From the NCBI GenBank assembly GCA_021234535.1, contig CM037830.1, positions 16,981,116-17,045,115 on the forward strand: DNA of 64,000 bases. Direction: 5' to 3'. This document shows positions 11,195 to 26,100 of this stretch, one piece after another (the stretch's first letter is position 1; each line of letters opens with the position of its first letter). The translations under genes and the position numbers were made by a program. The stretch comes from Stichopus chloronotus (lineage: Eukaryota > Echinodermata > Holothuroidea > Aspidochirotida > Stichopodidae). The notes under the pieces were generated by a model that was given only the letters and a program-made list of their open reading frames with translations, was not told the origin of the DNA and searched no databases.

Positions 11195-14100
11195 TCATTT
11201 GATCTGTTCATGAAGAAGAAACAAACAGGAGAAGTCACAAATGGATACAACATTTGTAAATAATTTGTGTGTAATTTGAGTGGAAGGTCATATTATTCCT
11301 AAGAACCAGTAAAATAATCTGTTGGCAAATGTCTAAGCAGGATAAAGAAATACAGACTTCACACTTTCACAAATGGCACCTTGAATTACACTAACAGACA
11401 ATGATATGAAAAAGTTATTTTGACTTAAATCATGGTATTATCTGGATTTGTTCAAGACTTCTGAACTAATTAATTTTTTTTGACAGAGACCATTATTATA
11501 AGCTATCTTGGAAGATATTGTACATCATTTTGAAGATATACATCAGTGTAAAAGAAAAACAATTATATGATAAACTCCTAGTGCATTTTCCTTTACATGA
11601 GACCACAAGTCACTGCTGACACAAAGCTTATTTCAGAAGGATATGTCCAGCATAATGATTGAAGATTAAGTTGTGACAAGAAATGAGGCTCTCAACATTT
11701 TCTTCCCTTTAATTACCGTATATTTGTCCCATTTCTTCTCTGGATCAAAAGGTTCCCATCGACTAGCTGGAAAGATGTGTTTGTTCCTCTCATACCAGTT
11801 CCTCAGGACTACTTTACCTGCATGAGACTATACCCAGAAGGAGATGTAAATGAAAACTGTTAATAAAATTAAGGGATCCAGATCTGTTTTGCCCTTAACT
11901 TGCCTAACCATCAACTAATTCTTCAGTTTTTGCTGTACACTCCGCCCCAAAGGTGTCATGTTACATTGTGAAGCTATTTTCAATCAATCACTGACTTAAA
12001 GTGCTCCATATCAGCCACAGGAAAAACGAAGGACAGGTGTTCAAGCTACACACCTGCAATACCAAGATAATATGTGACATTAATGATCTATAGTGGTGTT
12101 ACAATCGCCAGTGGCCATGCCAGAAAGAACAAGTGCAGGACAATTGTATTTGTAGACTCCCAAGGTAATTTCAGGGTGACCACAGATTGATTAAATAATT
12201 GGGAAACTCCAACCTGTAGCTTGCTAGGGCCAATGCAATGTATCGTACTATAAAAGTATGGACAGTAATTGGTATTTAGACTTCTAAATTTGCTTGTATT
12301 ATCCCTTCAAAATAAAGTTCCAATCTATTTATCAATCCGTCTCTTGGATACTTATGCTAAATATGGCAACAACCATTACATGGGTACCAAACCCATCCGT
12401 CATGCCTTGTCATGTGATATGTTTATACCTTTGATGGAATATATAGAATCAAGAATGGTGTACGAAATGGATTGGCAATGTACATTTGTCCTACTTGGAT
12501 GATCAAGGCTATAAGAGACCCATTACTGCCATAGTCTGCAAAAGGAAATCGGCACAATGATGTGCACTTCACGTCTATTGCTGCATGGGTAGATCCCTCC
12601 AGCAGGGATGGGGGGTCAAGGCTCAAAGTGATGTCCATGAGGAACAATAAGGATCATCTACTCACGATGGGTTACCAGCACAACAACTTTACAGTTCGAG
12701 CACTGTTCCCGTCTGGAGATATAGTGTTTACAAGCCATGGCGTAACATACACACACCAACATTACACATGGAGTTGGGACTTCATTAAATTTTGCTTCAT
12801 TGATGATTCCTAAACCCTGACCTTAATAATACACTCGATATTGTTGTTTTTTCCAAGGACTTGAGAAATCTACAAAAATTTTATCTGAGGACTTGAAATT
12901 CTTTTGTTCATGTCATCAGAAAGTTTTTATACAAATGCAAAGGCACACACACACACACACACAAGTTGACATTTCACACGGAGTGAGGACTCCATTGAAT
13001 TTTGCTTTGTTGTTGCTTCCTGAATCCTAACCTTAACAATGCACTCCCTTATTGTTCTTCTGTGAACTTGAGAAATCTATACAAATTCTCTCTGAGGCAC
13101 TGGAATTCTTTTCTTAACATAAACACACATGCCATCGCATAGATTCCTTGCCTGTCTTTGGTGAGGAATCAAAGACTGCCCCCCTCAAAAAAAAAACCAG
13201 AAAGCCAAAAGGCTTTGTGATTCCTTGCCATATGGTTATATTATAACAAACATGAATTATCCACATGTGCAAGTATGAGATCTTGTGCTTGAAACACCAC
13301 ATTAATGAGCCTTTTACCATAAATGACCTATTTTTGGTGACCTCAAATGACATTTAACTTCCACCAAAAGCAATAGTGATCATTTACCCAGTATGGCCAA
13401 CCCACATATCAAGTATGACATCAATCATCATCACCCTTCTGGAGATAATGTGTTTGCAAGGTTTTCAGTTTGAACTCAGGTGACCTCAAATGACCTTTGA
13501 CCTCCACCAAAACAATAGGGATCATCGACTTAATATAAGCAACCCATACACCAAGTATGACATCAGTCACAATTACTGTTCTTGACATATCGTGTTTACA
13601 AGGTTTTTGCATTTTGACCTCTGGCGACCTCAAATGACCTTTGAACTCAACCAAAATAACAGGGATCATCTACTCAATGTGACCAACCAACACACCAAGT
13701 AAGAGGTCAGTCACAGTTACCCTTCTTGAGATATCGTGTCTACGAGGATTTCACAGTTTGATCTCTGGTGGCCTTAAATGACCTATGACCTCAACCAAAA
13801 CAATAGGGATCATCTACTTAATATGAGCAACCCATACACCAAGTATGACATCAGTCACAGTTACCATTCTTGAGATATCGTGTTTACAAGGTTTTCAGGG
13901 TTTGACCTCTGGTGACCTCAAATGACCTTTGACCTCCACCAAAAACAATAGGGATCATTTACTCAGTATAACCATCCCACACACCAAGTATGACATCAGT
14001 CATGGTTACACTTCTTGAGATATCGTGTTTACAAGCAAGGCATCACATACGCTCATACGCACACACACACCACGACATCACCATCGCATAGATTCCTTCT

Positions 14101-17100
14101 CCCTTCATCAAGGAATCAAAAACAGAACATGGTTTAGTTTGATCAGTGCCTGACAATGATCTGAACAGATGATCGCACCATATCAAACATTAACACCACG
14201 ATCATGTACAGGATATGCACTGATAACAAAAATTAAATTCACATAGTCAACAACTTTGTGAGAAAGATCTGAGAATGATTATATGCATCTGGTAGCTAAG
14301 AAACAGCTTTGTATATTTGATTACACTGAGGGCTAACATTGTTGCCAGCATTTCTGCCAGTTTGCTCTTATGTTAGTAAGTGAAAGACAAATATGCTACT
14401 TTGCAGGAAACAGTACTTACTGAAACTGTTACATTAAAATGACTCAACATTTTAAACTGAATTGTTGAAGTATGCAGTTTCCTCTGTCACAGAAACTCAT
14501 GCTGTCATTTTTAGACCATTAATACAACTTTCAATGTAATGGGAAGCTAGGACAAATGCAATCTGACATCCTTCCTCTGACAACGGAAGTTAAAAGCTTT
14601 TTTAGTGCTTACTTCATCCTTTTCTTTGGTGGCATCAGAAACCAGCCTGATGTCATCATGAACGTCAAAGTTGAACAAAGGACCTGAAACGCAAAACGAG
14701 AGAGTGACCTTGTGTGGAGATCTCATGTAATCTGCATGGATTTCACTACCATGTCTCTGCATAATCAGCATCAAATGGGAAAAGAGATAACAGAATTTCA
14801 AAACACAGTGTGAGATATTTTTTATGCTGTTCAAGTTTCACTGAAGAAGAATCAAGACTGCTGACAAGCAAATGTCATTTATTCAAACTTAAGGATTACA
14901 CTACTTAACCAGAATGCAGAAATGCATTGTAGTTTCGATGATCTATTTAAGAGAAATTTTTTTCTGAATCTGATATACTAGCATTAGTATGTGTCACATT
15001 TGTCACATTTTCACAATTTGACCCCTGTTGACCCCAAATGACCTTTGACCTTCACCAAAAACAGTAGGATTCTTCTTCTCAATACGGTACACCTACACAC
15101 TAAATATGAGATCTGTCCCAGCTTCCAAGTTTAACCAATCTCTTGCTTTCCATCTTTTTTTTTTAATTTTCATAGTATTGATCACAAGTCAAACACGATA
15201 AAAAATGTCAGATGCACTAAAGTATCCCTTTAAACCTTTAAATATAGTTTCAAAAGGATTGTGTAACACATAAGCTGTAGACAAAAACAAAAGCACTAGC
15301 ATACTGCCTCTAACCACCTTCTAATGTGAATGAATGTTTCTCAAGTGGATTGATAAGCCATAGAATTTTGAAATCAAAGAGTAGGATGATGTGATGCTAC
15401 CAAACAGCTCTTTCACGATGGAAACATAGTTGGATATACAGTACCCTCCGTATTTTATTTTCATCTGCATTTTTAAATTCTTTCCCTTTAAACAAACCCA
15501 ACCTTAAGATGTTTTAAATTTGTGTGTTGAAGTCACAGGCATATGCCTTGACCTGAGCAATAAAACTGTGCTACATTATCACTTAAGATAAAATAAAGAT
15601 GCTGCATATGAAAGCACATATATTCCTTGTCATGACTGCTGACAAGTCAACTGCTTAACTGAAAAAAAAGGTACATCAACAAAAGTTAAATCGTTTTAAA
15701 GCAACATTATCTGTAATATTCAACAGGAAATGAAAATTGTTTCAGTCAGGAATTTACATTTTACCAGCTGGACAGTACTATTTTTATCACTGACAATAGA
15801 GCAATACTGCACCTTTGAAGCCTTTTTTTTGTTTTCATAAGAGCTTAAATTGATGTCAGCTTTGAAAAGTACATCATCAATATGAGTACATCAACAAAGG
15901 TTCAATCATTTCTAAACGCAACATTTCCTTTTACTGGAATGAACAATGCTAAGGGAGGAAACCTGATCTACAAGACAGAAAAATAACAATTAGACAACTT
16001 GATAGGGGTGAATATTGAAGGAGGATAGATAATTATGAGAAAGACTTTATGCGTAACTCTATCCTGTATCCATCTTATACGTAATATTAGAAATACAAAC
16101 TGACTTTAGAGTTAAAAGTTGGACTAAATTCATCTTTAAAAACGATAGCAATAATTGAAACCTTGAATTCCCTAGAAAGATATGCACCCAAGGTTGACTT
16201 CCATGCAAACTGTCTTTTCAGTGTTAGCTGCGGTTATATTTATCACAAAAATTTTCATAGGTTCTACTCAAGACTGCAATGAAAGACATGTGAGTATGTG
16301 GCTAATTTGGAGGAAGACAGCGTACATGACGTTATGTGAACAGAACGCCCTTGTTGACTTGTACCACAGATTCACTACACTTGCAGTACACTGATGGACA
16401 CTGAACTAAAGCTCAAAAATACCTTCATGAGGAAATATTAAAAAAAATCACCTCAATGCACAAACAGTAGCTTTATAGTCTTGCAAATGCAATGATACAA
16501 TGAAATATCACCATTATTGTACTCTTCCTACATAACTCAGAATTGAGCAACATTTGGCTCTAAAACTATCTGCAATGTTTAAGGGTTTGGTCGAAGATTA
16601 AGCAGACCCTGATGACATAGAAGTTTTAATCATGAAGTAGACACATTACATGTACTGACATTTAGCAGGCAAACATACTTTTGATAGGCAGGTCCCTGGA
16701 ATGGATTAAGTTTGGTGAATCACACCACTCTGCTTAAAGGGAAATAGGTAAGGATGGATTCGGTAACATTGCTTTGATCACAAGCTATGGTGCGTCAACT
16801 TGAAGGTTACGACTGTACATGCCAGACAAAGCGAGGTGGGCTGGCGTGGTCGAATGGATTCATCAAGATATGTGGCTGCAGACAGTTAGCTTTTCACACA
16901 TTTTTCTTCCCATATAAAGAGACAAAATACAGATGAGTTAAACATTCGTTCTACTCACCACTTTTGCCTCTGGCCTTAGTGACAATGAAGTCATAGAAAC
17001 TGTAATGCTGAAAAACAGAAGGAAGATCTCTTTCACATTCCCTCAACTTTACGTCAAACACTGACGGACAGAAAGTAACACACATTCGCATATCTCTATG

Positions 17101-20100
17101 AATACTAGTCATCATGCTTATTATCATATTTATTTACCATAAAAGGTCCAATAGTTCACAGTTTACTTTCTGTATTTCATTTCAAACATACGATAGTGTA
17201 CGGCAAACAAATTTCAATACAGGCGATCAAAAATTGAACAGGAAAACATAACAAATGTTGCTGAAAATAGAGGAACCACGAATAAGCAGCGCGTTTCAAG
17301 GTCTGGTCCCTTGCTTAGGATACAAAACACACTAAAGGAATGAAAATAAAAAAAGGACAAGGATGACACACATAAGGATACCAACACTGAACAGAATTTT
17401 ATCGAATAACGTTGAATTATGGCAAGTTTAAGCAGAAATTTTTAAGCTCCTTTTTATTATATGTGGGTTCTTGGGGAGAATTTAATACATCATGACTTAG
17501 CTACTATCAAAAGTGTATGCCTACACTTCTAAGTTAAGAATGAAGAAGCAAGTAAGAAAGGCACCACCGGTGGTTCTGATAAGGACTAGAGGGAACTAGC
17601 AATTTTGAATATGAATAAGACATGAATCAACAATATAGCCCTAGGTCAATAATGTTAGCTGTCAACAGGAGTCCTAACACCGAACACAGATAATGCAGAT
17701 CTGTGGATGGTGGTAATCCAACTTATTTAGATAAAGTTAATGAAAGGTAATGAAAGGGCCTGCAGGTGCTTTTTTAAACTGTGACTCAGTCATTTGGAGC
17801 AAGAAAAGTTTTAAAAAAAAGTTTTACTTATCTTCCCCTGTCCTACACAAATTTGCTTGTTTTGTTCTGTCACTTCAATAGCTCACTAGTGCAATGTAGT
17901 TTCACGATAATTTCCAAAAAGCAAACCAACAGTTGTGCTAAGTTGATCTTTAAAAGCACTTTCTGGTACATTTTTCTGTTGGCATTTGTAGTGTATTCAA
18001 TTTACTCAACAGCATATAATACTGTTTTTTGCAACTAGTAAGCTTAGTCAGAACATTCATACATCATATATGATCATATAACGGGCTCACTTCATACCCA
18101 TTGCTGACTATACCAATGATTTAAAAAAAAAAAAAACATGCACATAATCTAATAGTTCTTGTCACTACTGATGTTGGTTAATTTGTACTTAAAGATGTAA
18201 CAGCATTGAATGTGTGTTTACTCTGTAAGAGAGAGAGAAAGAGAGATGGCGGTAGAGAGAAATGGAGAGGGAGATGACATGTGTTGGTGGGGAATGCTAG
18301 ATGACACAATGGTGGTCATGTGATTATGTTTTTCCACAGTTACTGAACTAGGTGCAGTTAATGGAGATCATCAATACTGGAATCATGATTACAGTTGGAT
18401 GAGTCATCATCTAATTTTATGACTTGCTGATAGCTTCATTTAGTTATATGTGAAATGATGACACTCAGGGAGATAAACATGCTTACACTGGTATTGTGGT
18501 ATGTTTGATTCCACTGAGGATATATTCTTTATGACCAACTGATGTTTTGTTTATAACAGCAATGAGAGGAATCATACTGGCAATAGCCAAATGAGAGTAT
18601 GGATACCGATATCAGGGATGGTGGGTATGTAAGGTGTGATGAAACTTAGAAGAATAGTTCAGATGATCCCCAAAATCCTGCCACAAATGAAGGATAACCA
18701 AGAATGATCAAACAAGGAATTTTCTCTTAAAAACAAAACCCACTACTTGTTCGAAAAAAAAGTTCGAAAAAAAATAATGAAATTGTAACACAGACTACGA
18801 TAAATAACATTCCAGCCGGGCCTCCTGCATAATTACAGCATGATGATGTAGAAGTTGCATGATGATTTGACTTGCTCTTGCCACTGTGCAAGTTCTAGGG
18901 AGGTTTGGTTGGCCTATCAAAATATTTTCGCTTCACACGATGCAGGTCTATACACTAAAACTCTGAGCAGATTGAGTCGTTGACATGCTTCACATTATTA
19001 CGGATTTTACGAGAACATTCAGAACATTGCGTGGTCTGTCCTTCTGAGGGATGAATTACATCTTCATCTACTTACATGTGGGATGATGAGATCTTCTTTA
19101 ATGTACATCATCTGTTCAACAGTCACTGCTCTGTCAAATAAAAACGTAAAAACAGAAAACTTGATACTTCTGATCGTTTCATGACAATTTGTACCTTGAC
19201 GTGAATCTGATACTTAACTAAAGTCATGCTGTGGTTTCAAGTTTTGGTGGTCAAACGTACCTGCTACACGAACATTTGTTCGATGTCAATCGGAATTGAC
19301 GGAGCAATGTGTAGTTGACTGATAACATCATTCAACTTCTAAGTGCTTCCTTTAGTGCTATAAATACATTCTTCAGGAACATGATTAAAACACTTGGATG
19401 AAAATGGCAACAGGTCTGTGGCCGTGATCTCTTAGTATCAATCATCTTTCGAACAACTCTGACAGGATACATGAATCACCAATCACAGGATTTATATGTC
19501 ACATTTGTTTTCACAAAGTACTCACTTCAGTTCATGGAAATCTCTGCGAAGACTTTCAAGACATTTCATGAGAAATCTTTGAATAGTGTCTCCCTTCTTC
19601 ATCTGAGGAATGAAATCACGAAAAGGAAATGATAACTTCCTGTGCAACATTTGTAAACTTTATCAATGTCTTTGTGATCAGCACACATTAAGTGCGACAT
19701 ACCATGGTAGACATTTTTTATTATTGTAAATGACTTCCTCTATTTACAAAAGGGAATGTTTATGAAACAGGAAGATTGGCTTTCACAATCTTGGAAGAAT
19801 ATTTGCACTTTTATATAATTTCAAAGTTGCCAAAGATTGGCTTATCAATCATGCCACGACAACAGAGCAAATCAAAAGAAAACTTGAATCACTATTATTA
19901 CCAAGCATACATGAAAGTTTAAAAATATGCGAAAGCATGAGTTTGTATTTCTGTTTTGGGTGAAAGTTCCATAATGAAGGTTTTCTTTTGTTTTTGTCTA
20001 GAGGTACTTGGTGCATACTTGATGAACATGACAATCATACAATGCTTCCCAGTTTGCATTAAAGAAATGCAACCATGTATTTTATTTTCTTGTTCTCTGA

Positions 20101-23100
20101 TTATCACCTTGACACTTCTTCTGTGACCAGATCCATCCCAGTAACTATAAGTGATTTCAATTTCTTCAGCTGTGAGAAAAATAAAAAAGCTAATTTCATA
20201 CATTGCCACAGATACATCATTCCTTTAATCTCAACCAACTTCATTTCTGCAGGCACTAACTGTACAACTTTGCAGATTCAAATGATGTTGGCACTAATTT
20301 TCAAACTAGGGCCTTTTCAGTGAGTTACCCTCTTAAACTTTATGCAACTGGATGACCAATCACACAGAGTACCGCTACTTTTGCAAACAAACACAGTATT
20401 TGGACATGGTTGGCATAACTAGGGAGTTTCATACCCTCATTTAGCCTCATATCAAATGCTGTTCACTTGCATTAATTGTACATGAAAGAGTAAAATTGTA
20501 CATGAAAGAGTAAAAGACGAGACTCTAGTCATAAACACCATTTGCTAACTTCTGAACACTGGGTACTAAATTAGCAGAGACAAGGCGACCCCAAAATACA
20601 GTGTCCCACATGACTACTATGAATGCAATGAAGAGGAAATTTCTTCAAAATTAGCTACATTTTCTCTCTTTTAAGGTGAAAACAGTAGGTCAATAACATG
20701 TTCTGTATGGAAGTTTTTTATTTTAAACCAATCTCTACGTCACAAAGGTGCATTGAATTATGGGTAATTTTTGACGTCATGTCAGACAACTAAGTGAATG
20801 TCCTTTGTATTCTGTGATGGTCTCACTCACATAAAAAATCATTATGATATAAGAACATATGAACATTATTTGTAAACATTACATACGAACGTGTATATGG
20901 ACATTATAACTTTTATTTTCACATTTTAAAGTTCAATCTACAACAGAGCCAGTCTACTTTTCACTGAAATCAAATTTCAAGGGCAAATACGACAAAGAAT
21001 TTATGAGATTCATTTGTGTGACATAATATTCTGTAACCTTACGGCAATCTGGAAGAAAAAATAGCCAGAATCCACAAGTAAATTGTGGTTTCCATGAATT
21101 CATTATGAGGATTTCTACTACTCTGATGTATGATGACTGATATTTATCCTGTCTCAACAAGCACAACTGCATATTACAGTGATGCAACACCTACACAGTA
21201 CATGTAAAATCAGTCACGGTTTCCCTCCTTGAGATATCATGTTTACAAGGTTCTCACAATCTGACCCCTGTTGACCAAAAAAGACCTTTGACCTCCACCA
21301 ATAACAATAACATTCTTCTACAATGACACATTTCATATGAGATCTGTCCAAGCTTCCCTTCAGATAACATTTTAATAAGTTTAACAAGTTGACCCAGTTG
21401 ACCACAAATGTCCTTTGATCTCTTTCAAAACAATAGGGTCCTTGAAATTAATGTGCTACAACTACATACCAAATATGACATCTTTTCAATTTTCCCTTCT
21501 AGAGATATCGTGTCTACAAGGTTTTCACAATTTGAATGGTTTGGACCCCAAATGACCTTTGACCTCTGCCAAAAACAATAGCTCAGTTTTCCTACTCAAT
21601 GTGGTACACCTATGTACCAAATATGAGATCTGTCCACGTTTCCCTTTTTGAGATATCACGTTTACAAGGTTTTCACAATTTGACCCCTGTTGAACCTAAA
21701 TGACCTTTGACCTCCTCCACAAACAATAGATTTCCTCTACTGATTGTGGCACACTCACATACCAAATATCAGATCTGTCCAAGTTTCTCTTCTTGAGATA
21801 TTTTGTTTGTAAGGTTTTGACAGTTTGACCCCTGTTGATCCCAAATGAACTTTGATCTCCACCAAAAAACAATAGGATTTCTCTACTGAATGTAGCACAC
21901 CTATGTAAAAAATATGAGCCCTTTCCAGGCTTCCCTTCTTGAGATATCATTTCTGCAATGTTTCACAACTTGACCCCTATTGACCCAAATGACCTTTGAC
22001 CTTCACCACAAATGATAGGATTTCTCTACTGAATGTAGTACACCTATGTACCAAATGTGAGACCTTTCAAAGCTTCCCTTCTTGAGATATCATGTTTACA
22101 AGGTTTTCACAATTTGATCCCTGTTGACCACAAATGACCTTTGACCTCATACAAAAACAATGGGGTTCTTCTACTTGATGTTTTACACCTAGATACCACA
22201 TATGATATTTGTCCAAGCTTCCCTTCTTGAGATATCATGTTTACAAGAAAGGGCATCGTGGACATACAAACGCACCCACACACGTAGGCACGATTACAAA
22301 GGTTACGATTATCATCGAAACCAAAAACTGAGACACTTGAATGGAGCAGTCTTTTTTTAAACAGCAGTATCTTGATTGATCTACCAACAAGATCTTGGTA
22401 AAGGGTTTGAAGCGCCTGCAGTGAAAAAATATGCTCTTTCATTTTAGAACCCCTTAACTTGTCACTTGGAATATTCTGTCAACTTGTGAGTTGTGACTCA
22501 TTGTCTATTCATATAACGTTTATCATCATGACCACACCAAGCTTCAATCCCATGAGTGTCATCTTTGCTTAGCTGTGACCACGTAGCTATGAAGAGGTGG
22601 GAGGGACCATAGCTTATCATTGAGCCGTCCACAGGCACTCCACTAGAATGACTGAAGTTAGCTATAATTCCTCTCTATAAAGAGCGTTACCGTGATGGCC
22701 CATAAAACTTCCAAATTTGGAGTGAGTTCATAAGTGATCTCAATCAGAAGTTATCTCTGTTTACTTTATCTGAAAACAGATTGTGATCTGATCAACAGCA
22801 TTACTTCACATCGCATCATACATGTTAACCAGTGATGAGGATTACTGTTATGATCTGATTACTCTAACATTTATAAATGAAAATTCCGGCTAATTGCTGC
22901 ATGCTGTATCATAACCACCTTTGGAACATAATTTAACAGCTGATGTCTGTGAACATGATCAACAATTTTTTTTTTTGACATTCCTACCTTTCAATGTCTC
23001 CTGCTTTGCAATCCATTCTTGTCTTAAGACCTCTCTCTGTCTCTTCTCCTCCTCCTGAGAATAAAGCAATGTAGACTCATGATTGTATCCATCAGAATGG

Positions 23101-26100
23101 ATTGGTGTTGCTGTGACAATTTATAAATTCCTATGACAATTTATGAATTAAAGTTTTCTCGAAGACTCTCACCAATGTGGCAAACCTTCAATGGTACTTG
23201 GCAAAACTGAATGCTGTGTACACAGCAGAACAAGGAAACAACACAATGCAATATGACCGCCTAGCATTACACAACGGAGTACGGTATAACAGATAAAATG
23301 CATGATACAATACAGCATGACACAAGACATTTAGTAACAATTGATGTTACCTTTGTGACATACCTTTTTCCCACTTCATTAACGGCTGAAATCAGTGCTG
23401 GCTTATAATGTTTCTGCCAGCAGAATTCTTAATCACAACATTATGGATAACATGAAAAGTACACTAGATTCTCTAAGTTTGCTACAAAATGCACCGATAA
23501 CCTCCTGAGAGAAGAAACACGACAAATGCACCCCATTGTGCTGCATAATTTACCATCGCTCATATGTACAAGTTCTACGAAACAAGTCCAATAATCATAT
23601 TCAATACTGGTACACTCTCGTCTGTAGTCTCAGTAAGTATGACAATGTATGAAGATGTTTAATCTACGAGAACAACAGAGTAATTCTACAAGAGAGCTGA
23701 GTCGCCCCTGTTCGAACTACACTGAAAGTCACAATATATTTTGCATGATACACAATACGCAAAAAAAAAAAAAAAAAGGGCTACTTATATCAGACTCTCT
23801 GAATTCTATACCTCTCTGTCTCTGTCTGGTAGGAAACTTGTGTCCACGTCTGGGTTCTTACCGATCCTCCTCTTTTTAACACCTAAACAGATCAAGGTAA
23901 CAAGGAAAAAGCCTCTCAAAATGTACGATGATTGTTGCAGTTTTTCACCTACGCTCACATTCAGATGAATGCAGAGTGCAGCTTTGTGTTATTTTTACAA
24001 TGTTTGTAGTTATTTGTTTCTTTCAATGGCAAAGTTTTTGCAGAACTAGATTTTGATAAAGAGTAAATGAATATTAACAAACATGCTTTTGAGAGAGACA
24101 ATATCAAATTAAGAAGTAATTTACTTTGTCTGATCATGTTATTAACCACACTTGTACTAACATAAAAAATGGGAGGGGGGGTTCTGAGTTGAAAAGATAT
24201 TTTCTTCTCCATATCACCTTTATAGAGCCTACACAGTTTACATACTTTCCCAAAGCAATAAATACATTGAAAGTTTACTCCAAATATAGCATCCTATGAA
24301 GCATTTCAACTATTTCAGAAAAAAAAAGGAGGAAAACCTTGACATCGCCGTGTGACATTTTTTTGGTCGATTTTCTCTAACATGTCGTACTGAAAATTAC
24401 ACACGTGACTCCAAAGCATGGTAAAAGTTTCCTCATTGTGATGTAATATGTGCATCAGATAGAAATTGAAATGGTACCATAAAATTGTGAAAGGAGAAAC
24501 CTACAAACTTTTGTTTTAAAAAGTACAAGTGAAAGTAATGTGATGACTTCTGATTATAAAGGTTAGAAAGAAATGGGAAATAACATTGTTCCAGGAATGA
24601 AACTTGACAACAAATTGAACTGGAAGTTAAAGCATGCTACAATTCAGAATTTCTCCCAACAGTGGAAAAAGAGGAAAGTCAGAAGTCAAACATTTGTCAT
24701 CAGAGATTAATCTGGGGAATTATTTTCTAACTTAGGAATGTTGGACAAAAAGCATGCATTTTGATGGTGTTTTTCCTTCCAATCTAGCATACCTACAAAT
24801 AAATACATTGAGGATTTATAATAGACTTTTGTAGTGATTCCTTGCATAATGAATGGACACATTTGTTTTCTCAAATGTGTCCAATAATGTTGATCCAAGA
24901 ATGTTTATCTCCTTTCATCCTCCCACTTTTACAATCCATCTCATCTCATGCCATCCTAAAATACAAATGAAACAGGAAAAGGTTGCACAAAAATTCCAAT
25001 CAAGTCTGCTGCCCTTAAATCCATTCTTAGCAAAAAAGTAAAGACAAGCAAAATGCCATTGTCAAGGTGTGTACTGGAAACATCTAAAGATAACTTTTTG
25101 CCAGTATATGATTTCCTTGTTATGAAAGGAAAAAAATTAATAAGATGAAAAGTAAGGCAAATGTCTTGGAAAAAAAATAATATCCTGTCCATTAAATTCA
25201 CTTTGCTACCTTTTTCCTTATCACAGTTTACTTCTTGGTCCCCCTCACTAAGATTCCCATCATCAGCATCATCCTCATCTTCATCTCCATCTTCAAATTG
25301 GAAAGACAAAACAGCAGACTTTTGCTTCCTCTTCTTCTTCTTGCTTTTCCGGGCTTCCTTGCTGGAGAAGTAACAATAAATAAATCATGTGACCTTATGA
25401 GGGAGGGGGGCACTGACAACAGATGATGTGGAAATACGTCGTCTTAACCAGTTAACTGCAGAGTAAAATACTGTAATTTCCATTCCAACATGGGATTATT
25501 TTTTGCAAAAATATCTTTTTAGGTATATTTAAGTTTTACACTGGAAAAATTGAGCATTGTAAATACTATGTTGACCACATCAATCTCTATATCCTTCCTT
25601 TTTCTCTCTTTTCTTGGAGACAAACGACCAGGTCTGAAATGAAGAAGTTCTAAATCAATTGCCTCACAAAAATACCATTCCTTTTTCTCATTTTCTCAGT
25701 CACTATCTGACTCAATATTCAAACCAAATAAACACTACAGAGTTTCTTTTCTGTCCACAATCATGCTTTTTTTTATATAGTGGAGGCCACTGCAACAATA
25801 AAGTGAGAAAGAAAATATGCATGCATGCATACATGTGGTCCTACACTTGAAGTGGTAGTATGCATGATTTAAAGATTACAAACATAAGAGCAGGTGCAAA
25901 AACACTTCCGGGTTCCAGATTCTTCATCTCAACGTGAAGGCAAACATTGCCATCCGGTGCATTAGCGAACAGACAATGGGACCAGAACCCTCACTGAGCA
26001 CAGTTAACTATGTTTCCAGGGTGGCTGGCTTCTATGTGATGTAGTCCAATGCATATATTACAAGGGGATATATCTATCATACACAGTAGTGCGAAGTTAG

